A stretch of 64,000 nt of DNA from Chaetoderma sp. LZ-2023a (lineage: Eukaryota; Mollusca; Caudofoveata; Chaetodermatida; Chaetodermatidae): positions 90,572,579 through 90,636,578 of the forward strand of contig CM067369.1 of assembly GCA_034401795.1 (NCBI GenBank), written 5' to 3'. Each line of letters starts with the position of its first letter. Position 1 is the first letter of the stretch. The notes beneath the pieces were generated by a model. That model saw only the letters and a program-made list of their open reading frames with translations. It ran no database searches and had not been told where the DNA came from. The position numbers and the translations under genes were made by a program. Below, one piece after another: positions 53,810-64,000 of this stretch.

Positions 53810-54191
53810 AATGGACCTCTCCAGTTTATCCATCCATCAGATGAAGTTATAATCAACTACGCGATGTGTAGGATGACGTCATAATGAAATACAGCATGAA
53901 TGACGTGATTTAGTCCGTCTTAAACATTTAATATGCTGACACGTTGTACGAATTGTATGTCTTAACTATTTAATAAACATTCTGTCAAATATTTTGAGAC
54001 TAATTTGACTGGGCACTGTTGCCGCCTATTACCCAATAAAATTAGTTTCAAAATATTCAACAGCTTATCCGTAATTTTCTAGAAATTGATAGTCAGGGAG
54101 TCCAAGGATTGATCGATCCCAACACAAGTGAGGTGTGGGTGGAGCTTAGATGAAGATGGGTGGGGCATAGTTAAAACTGGAAAGGTCCATT
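53810..54191 (+). mobile_element. Family A MITE, full length
   Basis: aatggacctctccagtttatcc to aactggaaaggtccattg shows the terminal inverted repeat clearly. A CRE lies at 53,874-53,881, with AATAAAC near 53,972. Confidence 0.8.
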
Positions 54192-54344
54192 GCACAGATA
54201 GCCTTTTTTACAGTTATATATATTCATTCATGTGATTTCAATTTTCAAACATGATTTACTGAGGCACTGTCTAGAAGTGGATATGGAGGGCACCCAATTC
54301 CAAGGACGTTTGTTTACAAGGTCACCACAAGTCTTAACCCTTTA

Positions 54345-54490
54345 ACCCTCAAATTCATTCCAGATATTTTCTCTTTTCTCATAGAAATGTCATGTCAATT
54401 TTCAAAACAATACATTATTTTTGAAAATTTACCACTGGAATGACTTGCTCCATTATCGTTTTTGTCCGGCTTGAGAGTTAATGGGTTAAA
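54345..54490. mobile_element. Family B MITE, one arm
   Basis: taaccctcaaattcattcca ... gaaaatttaccactggaatg, then ccggcttgagagttaatggg. Confidence 0.5.
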
Positions 54491-54789
54491 CCCAGGCATT
54501 TATGATTTTCTACTCATCCCGCATAGTGTGGACATTATGTGAGAATTCTGATGCAAATTGCTTCACTCGCTTCCCAGAGTTGATACGTTCTGGGAATCCA
54601 ATATACTACAAAATTAACATATATTAATTAAAGCTAATGATATTAATTACTTAATAATAATCATAAAAGTAAACAATTCTCAGAAACAAAACATAGTCTA
54701 ACCTGCCTATAAAGAACACCTTATCGAGCCACAAACACAGTTTACTCAAGACAGGTGGGTTTTATTTTGCCACCTAAATGATAAGAAAT

Positions 54790-55161
54790 ATAACAAATTT
54801 TATGAAAGAAAATTTAATGTGCAGACCATGAAAAGTTTTGTTCAAAACGTATCACTGGAAGGACGGGACGGGCTCTGGATGGGCTCTTACAGAGCCAGTC
54901 ACTCGATCAACCTGCAGAGAAAATCTGTGGTCAGCTTCAACATTAACCATTTAACACTCAAGCTGGCCAGAAAAAAACCCCATCTCTGCAGTGGTTTTTG
55001 ACAAATTTCCATTTGCTTCTTTTTTTTTTTAAATTTATTTACTTGATTGGCTGAATCGAGCCAGTAAATCCACTGATAAATTTTCAAAAGTAATCTTCTC
55101 TTGGTCTGTAAATGGGCATTTTCACTGAATAAATTAAAACTTTCTTGAACAAATTTGAGGC
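54790..55161. mobile_element. Overlapping family B copies
   Basis: 54,810-54,900 is a diverged copy. 54,945-55,160 runs from taacactcaagctggccag to ttcttgaacaaatttgaggc and includes a T-run at 55,019-55,030. It abuts the family D copy that follows. Confidence 0.5.
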
Positions 55162-55315
55162 TTAACCCTTTCACCGAATTAATATCCCAGATTTCATTTT
55201 CAATGCAACCATACAGCAATGGCTTCCAGTCAAATTAATTTTAAAATATTCAACAGAATAAGTTTTATATTGTAAAGAATTCACTTTTTCCGGGATTCGT
55301 CACTGAAAGGGTTAA
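55162..55315 (+). mobile_element. Family D foldback MITE with TTAA at both ends
   Basis: TTAACCCTTTCACCGAATTA ... gtcactgaaagggTTAA. It has one core-hairpin arm only. Confidence 0.7.
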
Positions 55316-55616
55316 CGGGAAAAAGTATCAATACAAATGAGTTAGCATAGAAAATGTCTCTGCAGACGGAACAGAAAGTTGAACCACCAGTCGTAAAGAC
55401 CCATGTTTAGTGGCTCACAAAATAGTGGCTCTTTATAGACAGATTGAACTGTAGATAAAAAACCTCTTAACAAGAAACCGGTAACATTTTCAATCACAAT
55501 GTTGTAAAAAAGGTATATGGAATGAAACAACAAATAAATGAAACAATGAATGATTGAATTAATGAACGAATGACAGAGGATATTTAACATAAACAAACAC
55601 AATTTAATATTATTAT

Positions 55617-55672
<56 letters not shown>

Positions 55673-55955
55673 CTGGTAGATTTGATATTATCAATGATAA
55701 TACACATGAGGTTTACTGGTCTTCTTCAGCCATATCTTAGTAAAAAAAACTATATTTTATAAATGAAATCATGGGCCTTATATTATTACAAGTATCTTCG
55801 CCAGATAAATTTGAAAGCAATTTTTACGAAATTAGATCATTTTAGCCAATTTGATTACACATATTGAGTAATTAAGCTATGTAAATTGTTGCTTAGATTT
55901 GCTAAATAAAAACAGTATGCACTCTCTCCGGGCTTAGGCTTATTAGTCTCCCTTT
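55316..55955. other. Intergenic stretch with a long (TA)n
   Basis: (ATT)n then (TA)n at 55,606-55,668. The 121-codon minus frame here is made by the microsatellite. Confidence 0.6.
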
Positions 55956-56396
55956 AACCCTCTAACACTCATGGACAAAAACGTGCAGTGGTCTTCAGAA
56001 ATGTCCATTTGCAGACCAAGAGATGACTTTTTCTAATTTACCACTGGAATGACTGGCTCGATAACCGAGCCAGTCATTCAAGTGATAAATTAAAAAAAAT
56101 AGTCTTCTCTTGGTCTGCAAATGGACATTTTCGATGAGAAAATTGAAATTTTCTTGAACAAATTTGCGAGTTAAAAATCCTTTAACATTCAAGCTGGCCA
56201 AAAATGTCTTGTGGAGTGATCTTGAGAAATGACAATTTGCAGACAATTTTAGAAAATTAATCACAATTTGGCTTGGTTATCAAGCCAGTCATTTCAATGC
56301 CAAATTTTCTAAAATAATCCCTTAGTTCGCAAATGGACATTTTCTATGATAAAATTACAATTTTCTTGATCAAATTTGAGGCTTAAAGGGTTAACC
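55956..56396. mobile_element. Two family B foldback MITEs in tandem
   Basis: 55,956-56,170 (taaccctctaacactcatgg ... tttgcgagttaaaaat) and 56,171-56,396 (tttaacattcaagctggcca ... tgaggcttaaagggttaa). Both have the gactggctcgataaccgagcc-type centre or a decayed form of it. Confidence 0.75.
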
Positions 56397-56721
56397 CACT
56401 TACGTACACGCATACATAACATTATTAGCATCATCATCTATTTATATTCTGCCGACAATAATTATTCACGATTCTTTCGACTAAATAGTTACAAATAAAT
56501 CAAAAAGTACACAAAAACTGCATGTAACATAATGACACAATACACGAAAAACTCCTTGAAGACCAGTACTTAGAATAAAAATAAATTATAGCACCTTGAT
56601 AAAAGTAATTACAAATTACTTCCTGTCTCAAACTGTACTAGTGTATAGTATATTTTCACAATCAATGCATTCATTATGAAGCATATATATTCACTTATTT
56701 TAACCTCTTTCGAGAAATCTT
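56397..56721. other. Intergenic stretch, no gene seen
   Basis: AT-rich, nothing recognised. Confidence 0.45.
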
Positions 56722-56729
56722 CTGAGTAG

Positions 56730-56912
56730 CAGACTTGGGTCAAATACAAATCACATTTAAATGTATTTAAATACTTCTTGTGAAGTATTTACATTTGTAT
56801 TTGCAAATATTTGCATTTGTGGATTTTAAATTTCAAGTTTTTGCATTTGTAGATTTTCAAATATGAAATATTTGCATTTAAATACTTTCAAAAGTATTTG
56901 TCCTCATGTCTG
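56730..56912. mobile_element. hAT-type MITE with 8 bp target duplication
   Basis: 183 bp. Ends are CAGACTTGGGTCAAATAC and the complement CAGACATGAGGACAAATAC. It is flanked by perfect 8 bp duplications ctgagtag at 56,722-56,729 and 56,913-56,920. The inside is AAATAC/GTATTT-rich and palindromic. The 8 bp duplication and CAG termini fit the hAT superfamily. Confidence 0.8.
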
Positions 56913-57124
56913 CTGAGTAGACGGAAAGTTGTTCCTGCCTTACAATATTCAGCAGAATTTCAAAGATAGCAACTACTATTTATATCTCTGATGCTCAGTA
57001 GGATCAGGTGTAAATACATGCACTACGCTCACGTGTTCAAGAGATCACCGTCTTGTGGAATAAAACGATGCAATCTAAAAATAGAGGCATGGCTTTCTGC
57101 CGAGAACACACCTCTAACGTAATT

Positions 57125-57465
57125 GATGAATCCAGTTTATTGATCAATCATATGACGTCATAATCAATTATGTATAGAATGACACGATTTAGTCCATCTT
57201 AAACTCTTAATACCCTGTCAAGCTGTACAAATTGTATGTCTTTACTATTTAATACAGATTCTGTTGGATATTTTGAGACTAATTTGGCTGGGCGCTGTTG
57301 CTGCCTAGCATCCAGTCAAACTAGTTCCCAAATATTCAACAGCTGCATAGTTTTCTGGAAATTGAGATTCAGAGTGCAAGGATCGATCAATACTAACACG
57401 GGAAAAGCATGGGTGGAGCTTAGCTAGAGATGGGCGGGGCATAGCTAAAACTGATTCCTCCATTA
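57125..57465 (+). mobile_element. Family A MITE
   Basis: gaatccagtttattgatc to actgattcctccatt (GGAATC-end subfamily). CRE at 57,153-57,160 and a GC box near 57,432. Confidence 0.75.
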
Positions 57466-58009
57466 CTGTGCATCTTGCCACGTCATCAAAGCTGTGGAAC
57501 TACAGTACAGCTGAGAAATAACGTAAAATGTTTCCATAAGAAAATAAATGCAGTGTTGAATATTTTGAATATAATTAGATTGGAAGACACTGCTATCTAA
57601 TTATGTTCAAAACATTTCTTACTAACCAGCATGTTTCTGATCTCATTTTTGAAACATGTTAACATATTTATGATCTGTACTGTATCATATAACTGTAGAC
57701 ATATGAGGAACAACTGAGTGAATCTCATTGATTTTTCTATCATAATACTGTATCACTAGCTTGATGTAGACATTACAACCAACCTGAGCCACTTGGCTCA
57801 TGAGATCAGTGTTTCTCATGGCATTTAAATTTTGGAGAGCTAATAGACCCCCAAACAAATATGGGAGTCCCAACGAAATTTTAATTTGGGATTCCCATGC
57901 AGTTTTTCTCATCCATGCTAAAATTAGAGTGCCATGGGTTACAGCTATAAATTAAAGTGTCCAATGCTAGATGTTCCGGGTATGTCTGTGGAAACACCCC
58001 ATAAAACTA
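57466..58009. other. Intergenic stretch, little recognised
   Basis: A small core-hairpin remnant lies at about 57,553-57,615. No gene was seen. Confidence 0.45.
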
Positions 58010-58228
58010 TCGATCCCAACACAGGCGAAGTGTGGGTGGAGCTTAGCTAAAGATGGGCGGGGCATAGCTAAAAGTGGATTCCTCCATTTACCACTGGAAT
58101 AATGTTTTAATTTATAAGCGACTCATTGTAGCTGTAAATTTTCAAAAATAGTCATCTCTTGGGCTTTGGCTACAAATGGACATGTCTAAAGCTGATTATA
58201 GTGACCAGTTTTGACCGACTTGGCAATT
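58010..58228. mobile_element. Family A 3' fragment followed by a family B remnant
   Basis: 58,010-58,096 keeps only the cgatcccaacacaggcgaag ... gattcctccatt end with its GC box. 58,097-58,228 is a decayed family B copy (ccactggaataat ... gaccagttttgaccgacttgg). Confidence 0.6.
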
Positions 58229-58757
58229 CACCTTTCCAGAGTATCCCTCTATCAATCTGACGTCATAATCAGCTAACCGGCGTGTAAGATGACTTCCTAA
58301 TCATTACGTCATAAATGATTCTATATGGCCAGTCTTTAACTCTTAATAGTCTGACACATTGTACGAATTGTATGTCTCTACTATTTAATAAATATGCTGC
58401 TGAATACTTTGAAACTAATTTGACAGGGTGCTGTTGCTGCCATAGGCATATCCAATAGAGTTATCCAATCTGCCACTCAAGTATCTGATGTCATAATCTA
58501 ATATGTCACAGGTTGGTTGATGGCCTAATCAAAATGACGTAGTGCTCTCAGTTATGAAACACTGTCTGTCAAGTGTATGAATTGTATGTCTTTGATGGAC
58601 TTACAATTTAATAAATGTTCTCTTGAATAATTTGAAACTAATTTTACTGAGAGCGGTTGCTTCCATAGGCAGTGACAGCCCTAAGTTAAATTAGTTTCAA
58701 AATATTCAACAGCTTAACTGCATATATACCTTGAAGTTGGTATTCTGCTAATTAAGA
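58229..58757 (+). mobile_element. Two family A copies joined head to tail
   Basis: 58,229-58,448 stops at the hairpin loop (gctgttgctgccatagg). 58,449-58,757 starts tatccaatagagttatcc and is the ctgtcaagtgtatgaattg variant. The first copy has a CRE at 58,258-58,265. Confidence 0.65.
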
Positions 58758-59043
58758 GTTCAAAAGAAAATGTCCATTTGCAGACAAGAGGATTATTTTT
58801 GAAAATATACCACTGGAATCGAATTTCAGTGGTAAATTTTCAAAAATAGTCTTATCTTGGTCTGCAAACGGACACAAGTCGTTTTTGGTGGACATGAGTG
58901 TTAAAGGGTTAATTGTGGAAAATTCACCCATGCCTATGATAACCGAGTCATTTCACTCATAAATTCTCAAAAATAATATCTTATTCTGCAAATGGACATT
59001 TTATATGAGAAATTTTCTTGAACAAATTTGAGAGTTGAAAGGT
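58758..59043. mobile_element. Two shortened family B foldback MITEs
   Basis: 58,758-58,915 and 58,918-59,043. The first ends tgagtgttaaagggttaa; the second keeps mainly the right arm. Confidence 0.65.
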
Positions 59044-59080
59044 TATGTCTATGAGATGAATTAATGGTTCATGATATTGC

Positions 59081-59284
59081 CTTAAACATTTCACCAACAA
59101 ATCCAAGAAAAATTGTAAATTCTTTTCGATATAAAGCCTATTCTGTTTAATATTTTGAAGGAAATCGGACTGGAAGGCAGTTGCATTAGGCAGCAACATC
59201 CTCCAGTCAAATTAACTTTAAATATTCAAGTTTTTCTGCATGGTTGCCGTAAAAATGAGATAGGGGGAATTCATAAGAGAAAGG
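59081..59284 (+). mobile_element. Family D foldback MITE
   Basis: ttaaacatttcaccaacaaa to aattcataagagaaagg, with the core-hairpin variant ggaaggcagttgcattaggcagcaac. Confidence 0.6.
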
Positions 59285-59753
59285 TTTATACAATGTCACG
59301 ACATAAAGTTCATAAAGATGACGATATATCGCATGTCAGAATGTTGGAAGCGGGCGGGGTGGCATGTGTCACACATATATACATTAGCTATATCAAGTGG
59401 CAACGAAATCTGTCAAATTGTTGAATATTTTGAAATTACTTCGACTGGATGCAGCAAAAGCTCCCAAACAAAATTATTTCCAAAACTTCCAACGTATCGC
59501 CACCGTAAATTGTTGACAATTTCAAGTCAAATCATCATATATCAAAATATCTAGGAATTGTGCACCCATAGTTCTAACAAGATTTTGTGTGCATATTCAA
59601 ACACTTCACACCTGCCCGCAAGTTCTGTAGATAACAGTCTGTCCTTACACATCATATTTGTATATAAGCTAGACACTTTAAACATTCTTTAAACCACTCT
59701 TAGTCTTAAACACAATAAATATCAATACAAAAATTTCCAAACCATACTGTTTA

Positions 59754-59990
59754 ACCCTTAAACGCTCATACCTGCCAAAAATGGCTTCTGTAGTGGTCTT
59801 GAGAAATGTCCATTTGCAGACGAAGAGAAGACAATTTTTGAAAATTTACAACTGGAATGCCTGGCTCGATAAAGGAGCCAGTCATTCCAGTGGTAAATTT
59901 TCTAAAATAGTCTTCTCTTCGTCTGCAAATGGACATTTTCTATCAGAAAATTGAAACTTGAATAAATTTGGTGGTTAAAGGGTTACGGTG
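59754..59990. mobile_element. Family B foldback MITE, near consensus
   Basis: ttaacccttaaacgctcatacc to aatttggtggttaaagggtta. The palindrome centre is gcctggctcgataaaggagccagtcattcc. Confidence 0.8.
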
Positions 59991-60076
59991 AAATTTACTC
60001 AGTGTCAGTGTTGTCATAGGGGTTAAAAAGCGCCATCTTCTGGGAGATTAAGTACAGGATATTGTGATATACAGGT

Positions 60077-60332
60077 TAACACCAACACTCATACCAATCA
60101 AAAATGGCTTCTGCAGCTGTCTTGAGAAATGTCGATTTGCAGACCAAGAGAAGACTATTTTTGAAAATTTACCACTGGAATGACAGGCTCGATAAGCCAG
60201 TCAGTCATTCCAGTGGTAAATTTTCAAAAATAGTCTTCTCTTGGTCTGCAAATGGACATTTTAAATGAAAAAACTTAATTTTCTTTAGCAAAATTTAATT
60301 TTCTTGAACAAAATTTAAGTGTTAAAGGGTTA
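60077..60332. mobile_element. Family B foldback MITE, near consensus
   Basis: gttaacaccaacactcatacc to aagtgttaaagggttaa. The arms of about 75 bp are almost perfect complements. Confidence 0.8.
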
Positions 60333-60948
60333 ACCCCCACAGAAAAGAAACATTACATTCCTTACATGTCTGCAATAGTCAGTTCAATATTTTGAACATT
60401 ATGGCAGTAACATATCATACTCAAATCAGTTTCAAAATATTCAACAGCTTTCCTTGCACAGGTGTCTTGAAACTCACACTGAAATTTCCGGTGTCAAAGG
60501 GTCTTGCAATAACTCGATGAATACTTTGAAAATATTTTGACTTGAACTTCTGGCAGCTGTTTAAATGGTTTCCAGTCAAATCAGTTTCAAAATAGCTGCC
60601 AGATTATCTGTAGGGTTGCTTTGGAATTGAGACATTTGGGGCTTAGTGCTCCAAAGGGTTGGTGAAGCGCCGGTGGATAAGTGAGCGAACGATATTGTAG
60701 CCACACCACTTTACCAACAATTTACTTTGATGGACTATTCCCCTGAATCGAGCTATGGTGGACTCGTGAGGACACAACAGATGAATGGCCACTTTGTTTG
60801 ACCATAAAGATAGCATGGTCTGATTACATGGAATGACTTGGGGGGAATGGCAAGGATCGTGTTTCTGTATGCGGCATGACGATACCAGCAATGAAATACT
60901 ATATAGGTATATTGGTAATTATTATTAAAGCTATTAGACTCATTAATA
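60333..60948. other. Downstream region of the ZSWIM-type gene
   Basis: This includes the 3' untranslated region of the minus-strand gene. Core-hairpin fragments lie at 60,385-60,450 and 60,535-60,600. No clear AATAAA on the minus strand was found close to the stop codon. Confidence 0.5.
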
Positions 60949-61755
<807 letters not shown>

Positions 61756-62025
61756 TTATACAGGTATATTATACAGATAAATACAAAGTCACCAGTGTCT
61801 ATAGTACAGCTCAGGAGTAACTTAACAGGTTTTCTATACAAAATTAAACGTAATGTTGTATATTTTGGATTTAATTTCAATGGAGGCCATTGTTCGATTG
61901 AGGCAGCAATGGCTTTCAATGAAGTTAAGTCAAAAATATACAAAAGAACAAATCAAAATTTATACTAAATAGCATGTTTCTGGGTTTTTTAATTATTTAT
62001 GAGCTGTACTATAGATATTATTAGT

Positions 62026-62655
62026 TTAACCCTTCCCACTCTGATGTCTAAATTTTAATTTTTCAAATTAAATTAAAAGATGAACGGGTGTTAAATTTTC
62101 AACAAATTTGGTGGAAGATGATGCTGTCGTAGACACAGGGCTCATACAACCGGCAGGTTTTCTTATTCAAGGACTTTCAAGACTAAAAAAGTTGATTTCT
62201 CAAGGACTCAGAACCAGGATCCTGGACGAAGTGAGGATATGACAATGACACAAAATTTGATACAGCTTACCTTTAGAACCTTTCAAATTAGTTTGAATTT
62301 TGGAACTTACTTGGTTCCAGATGGATTTTGCCCGTCAAATTGCCAATCAAATTTTCTTAAATCTTTATTTACATCAGTACTGTATGTATGTGTTTTGCAC
62401 AGTAAAAATCACATGGGAGGAAATGTTGATTTTCAACGGCTTTTCAAGGCGGATGGGTGAAATTCCAGAACTTTTCAAGACAAATTTCAAATTCAAGGCT
62501 TTTCAAGGCAAATGACAAAATTCAAGGGCTTTTCAAGTTTGTACAAACCCTGAGACAGTAACATTGTACATCAAAATTGTTGAAAAATGTACACCGTTTC
62601 TTTCCTATTGACACAGTAAAGGATAGAATATTGACATCAGACTGGTATGGGTTAA
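62026..62655 (+). mobile_element. Family C foldback MITE interrupted by another element
   Basis: Outer parts 62,026-62,135 (TTAACCCTTCCCACTCTGATG...) and 62,553-62,655 (...catcagactggtatgggttaa). Removing the insert plus one agaca restores the gctgtcgtagacagtaac centre of family C. Confidence 0.8.
62136..62552. mobile_element. Non-autonomous element with CAGGG ends and 5 bp duplication
   Basis: 417 bp with ends cagggctcatacaa and the complement cagggtttgtacaa. It is flanked by agaca at 62,131-62,135 and 62,553-62,557. The inside has repeated 'caaggcttttcaaggc' motifs. CAGGG ends recall hAT elements, but the duplication is 5 bp rather than 8, so the superfamily is open. Confidence 0.7.
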
Positions 62656-62659
62656 TGAT

Positions 62660-63398
62660 TAACCATGTAATGGTCAAGATTGTTCAGGAAAATTGCAATA
62701 TCTACGTAGTTAATTTTCAGTTACAGGCCAAAAGACTATTTTAGAAAATTTACCATTAGAATGATTGGCTCGTGTCGTGATCCAGCGATTTTAGGAGTAA
62801 GTTTTCAAAAATAATTTTCCCGCTGCCTGTAAATGGACATTAAAATTAAACATAACTTACAACTGATTTACTCTAGCATCTTAATTTAAAACGAAACCCT
62901 GTAGGTAAGCTGTTAACCCTCATATCAGCCAAAAACGGCTTCTGCAGTGGTCTTGAGAAATTCCCATTTGCAGACCAAGACAACAATTTCTGAAAATTTA
63001 TCATTGGAATGACTGGCTTGATAACCGAGCCAGTCATTCCAGTGATAAAATTTCAAAAATAGTCTTCTCTTGGTCTGTAAATTGACATTTTCTGAGAAAA
63101 TAGAAAAATTTTTTGAACAAATTTGAGAGTTAAAGGGTTAAACCTTTTGATAATAGTTTGGAACTCAAATTTATTTTAACACTTTAATGCTCAGGCAACA
63201 GTCTCTGCAGTGGTCTTGACGAATGTCCAATTGCAGGACAAGAGAAGACTATTTGTGAAATTTTACCGCTGTAATGACTGACTCAATAACCAAGCCAGTC
63301 ATTACAGTGGTAAATTTTCAAAAATAGCCTTCTCTTGGCCTGTAAATGGGCATTGACTAAAAAGAAATTTGAATTTTCCTGAACCTTAAAGGGCTAAG
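62660..63398. mobile_element. Three family B foldback MITEs in the ZSWIM intron
   Basis: 62,660-62,850 (diverged), 62,912-63,141 (near consensus, gactggcttgataaccgagccagtcattcc centre, ending gagagttaaagggttaa) and 63,177-63,398 (ttaacactttaatgctcagg ... ccttaaagggctaagg). Confidence 0.8.
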
Positions 63399-63430
63399 GG
63401 ATAGAATATTCTTACATGACACAGAATTCA

Positions 63431-64000
<570 letters not shown>

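Noticed and set aside
55342-55707. 121-codon minus-strand frame rich in Ile-Tyr
   Set aside because: Generated by the (TA)n microsatellite.

Overview
This is animal nuclear DNA with long intergenic and intronic stretches, spliced coding exons, dense transposons and simple repeats. It is probably from a marine lophotrochozoan, most likely a mollusc. That assignment is an inference from repeat families I associate with mollusc genomes: units with AGGTGGGCGATACAGG and GGGCCTCTTG ends, a SINE core with GTCGTAAGAGGCGACTAA, and tandem units of the ggtcaaggtcactgtgacc type. No bacterial-style operon, CRISPR array or rRNA gene was seen.

Layout. 1-11.7 kb is a repeat field: tandem arrays at 1-560, 3.1-3.6, 3.9-4.5, 9.3-10.0 and 10.3-11.7 kb, with miniature inverted-repeat transposons (MITEs) between them. 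11.7-32.26 kb is a nest of three retroelements. An old broken DIRS-type (tyrosine-recombinase) element is split at about 14.94/30.75 kb by an LTR retrotransposon lying on the minus strand (LTRs 19,986-21,320 and 29,400-30,750). A LINE with endonuclease, reverse transcriptase and RNase H (about 14,940-19,985) sits at the outer edge of the left LTR. The LTRs carry a hsp70-like promoter layout (heat-shock element, CCAAT, TATA), and a second TATA promoter lies inside the element. 32.6-33.8 kb holds a LINE remnant on the minus strand. 34-39.3 kb is mostly MITEs, including a foldback inserted in another MITE, and a composite tandem repeat. 39.46-39.97 kb is a possible one-exon gene. 41.43-45.49 kb is a 4.06 kb unit bounded by inverted repeats of about 240-290 bp; it carries a decayed gene of a multicopy invertebrate family with a PIN/FEN-like nuclease motif. 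46-60.6 kb is MITE-rich with no recognised gene.

Host gene. The only gene identified with confidence is a ZSWIM4/5/6-type gene on the minus strand. Its last coding exon is 60,949-61,745 and the preceding exon is 63,475-63,622, with matching splice sites and phase. The rest of the gene lies beyond the right edge.

MITE families. Four families recur, named here A to D. Family A (about 21 copies) carries CRE (TGACGTCA) and GC-box (GGGCGGGGC) sequences, an AATAAA and a central hairpin. Families B, C and D are palindromic foldbacks whose ends read TTAA-CCCTT, as expected for piggyBac-type MITEs. A and D share the same hairpin core. No transposase that could move any of them was found in the window.
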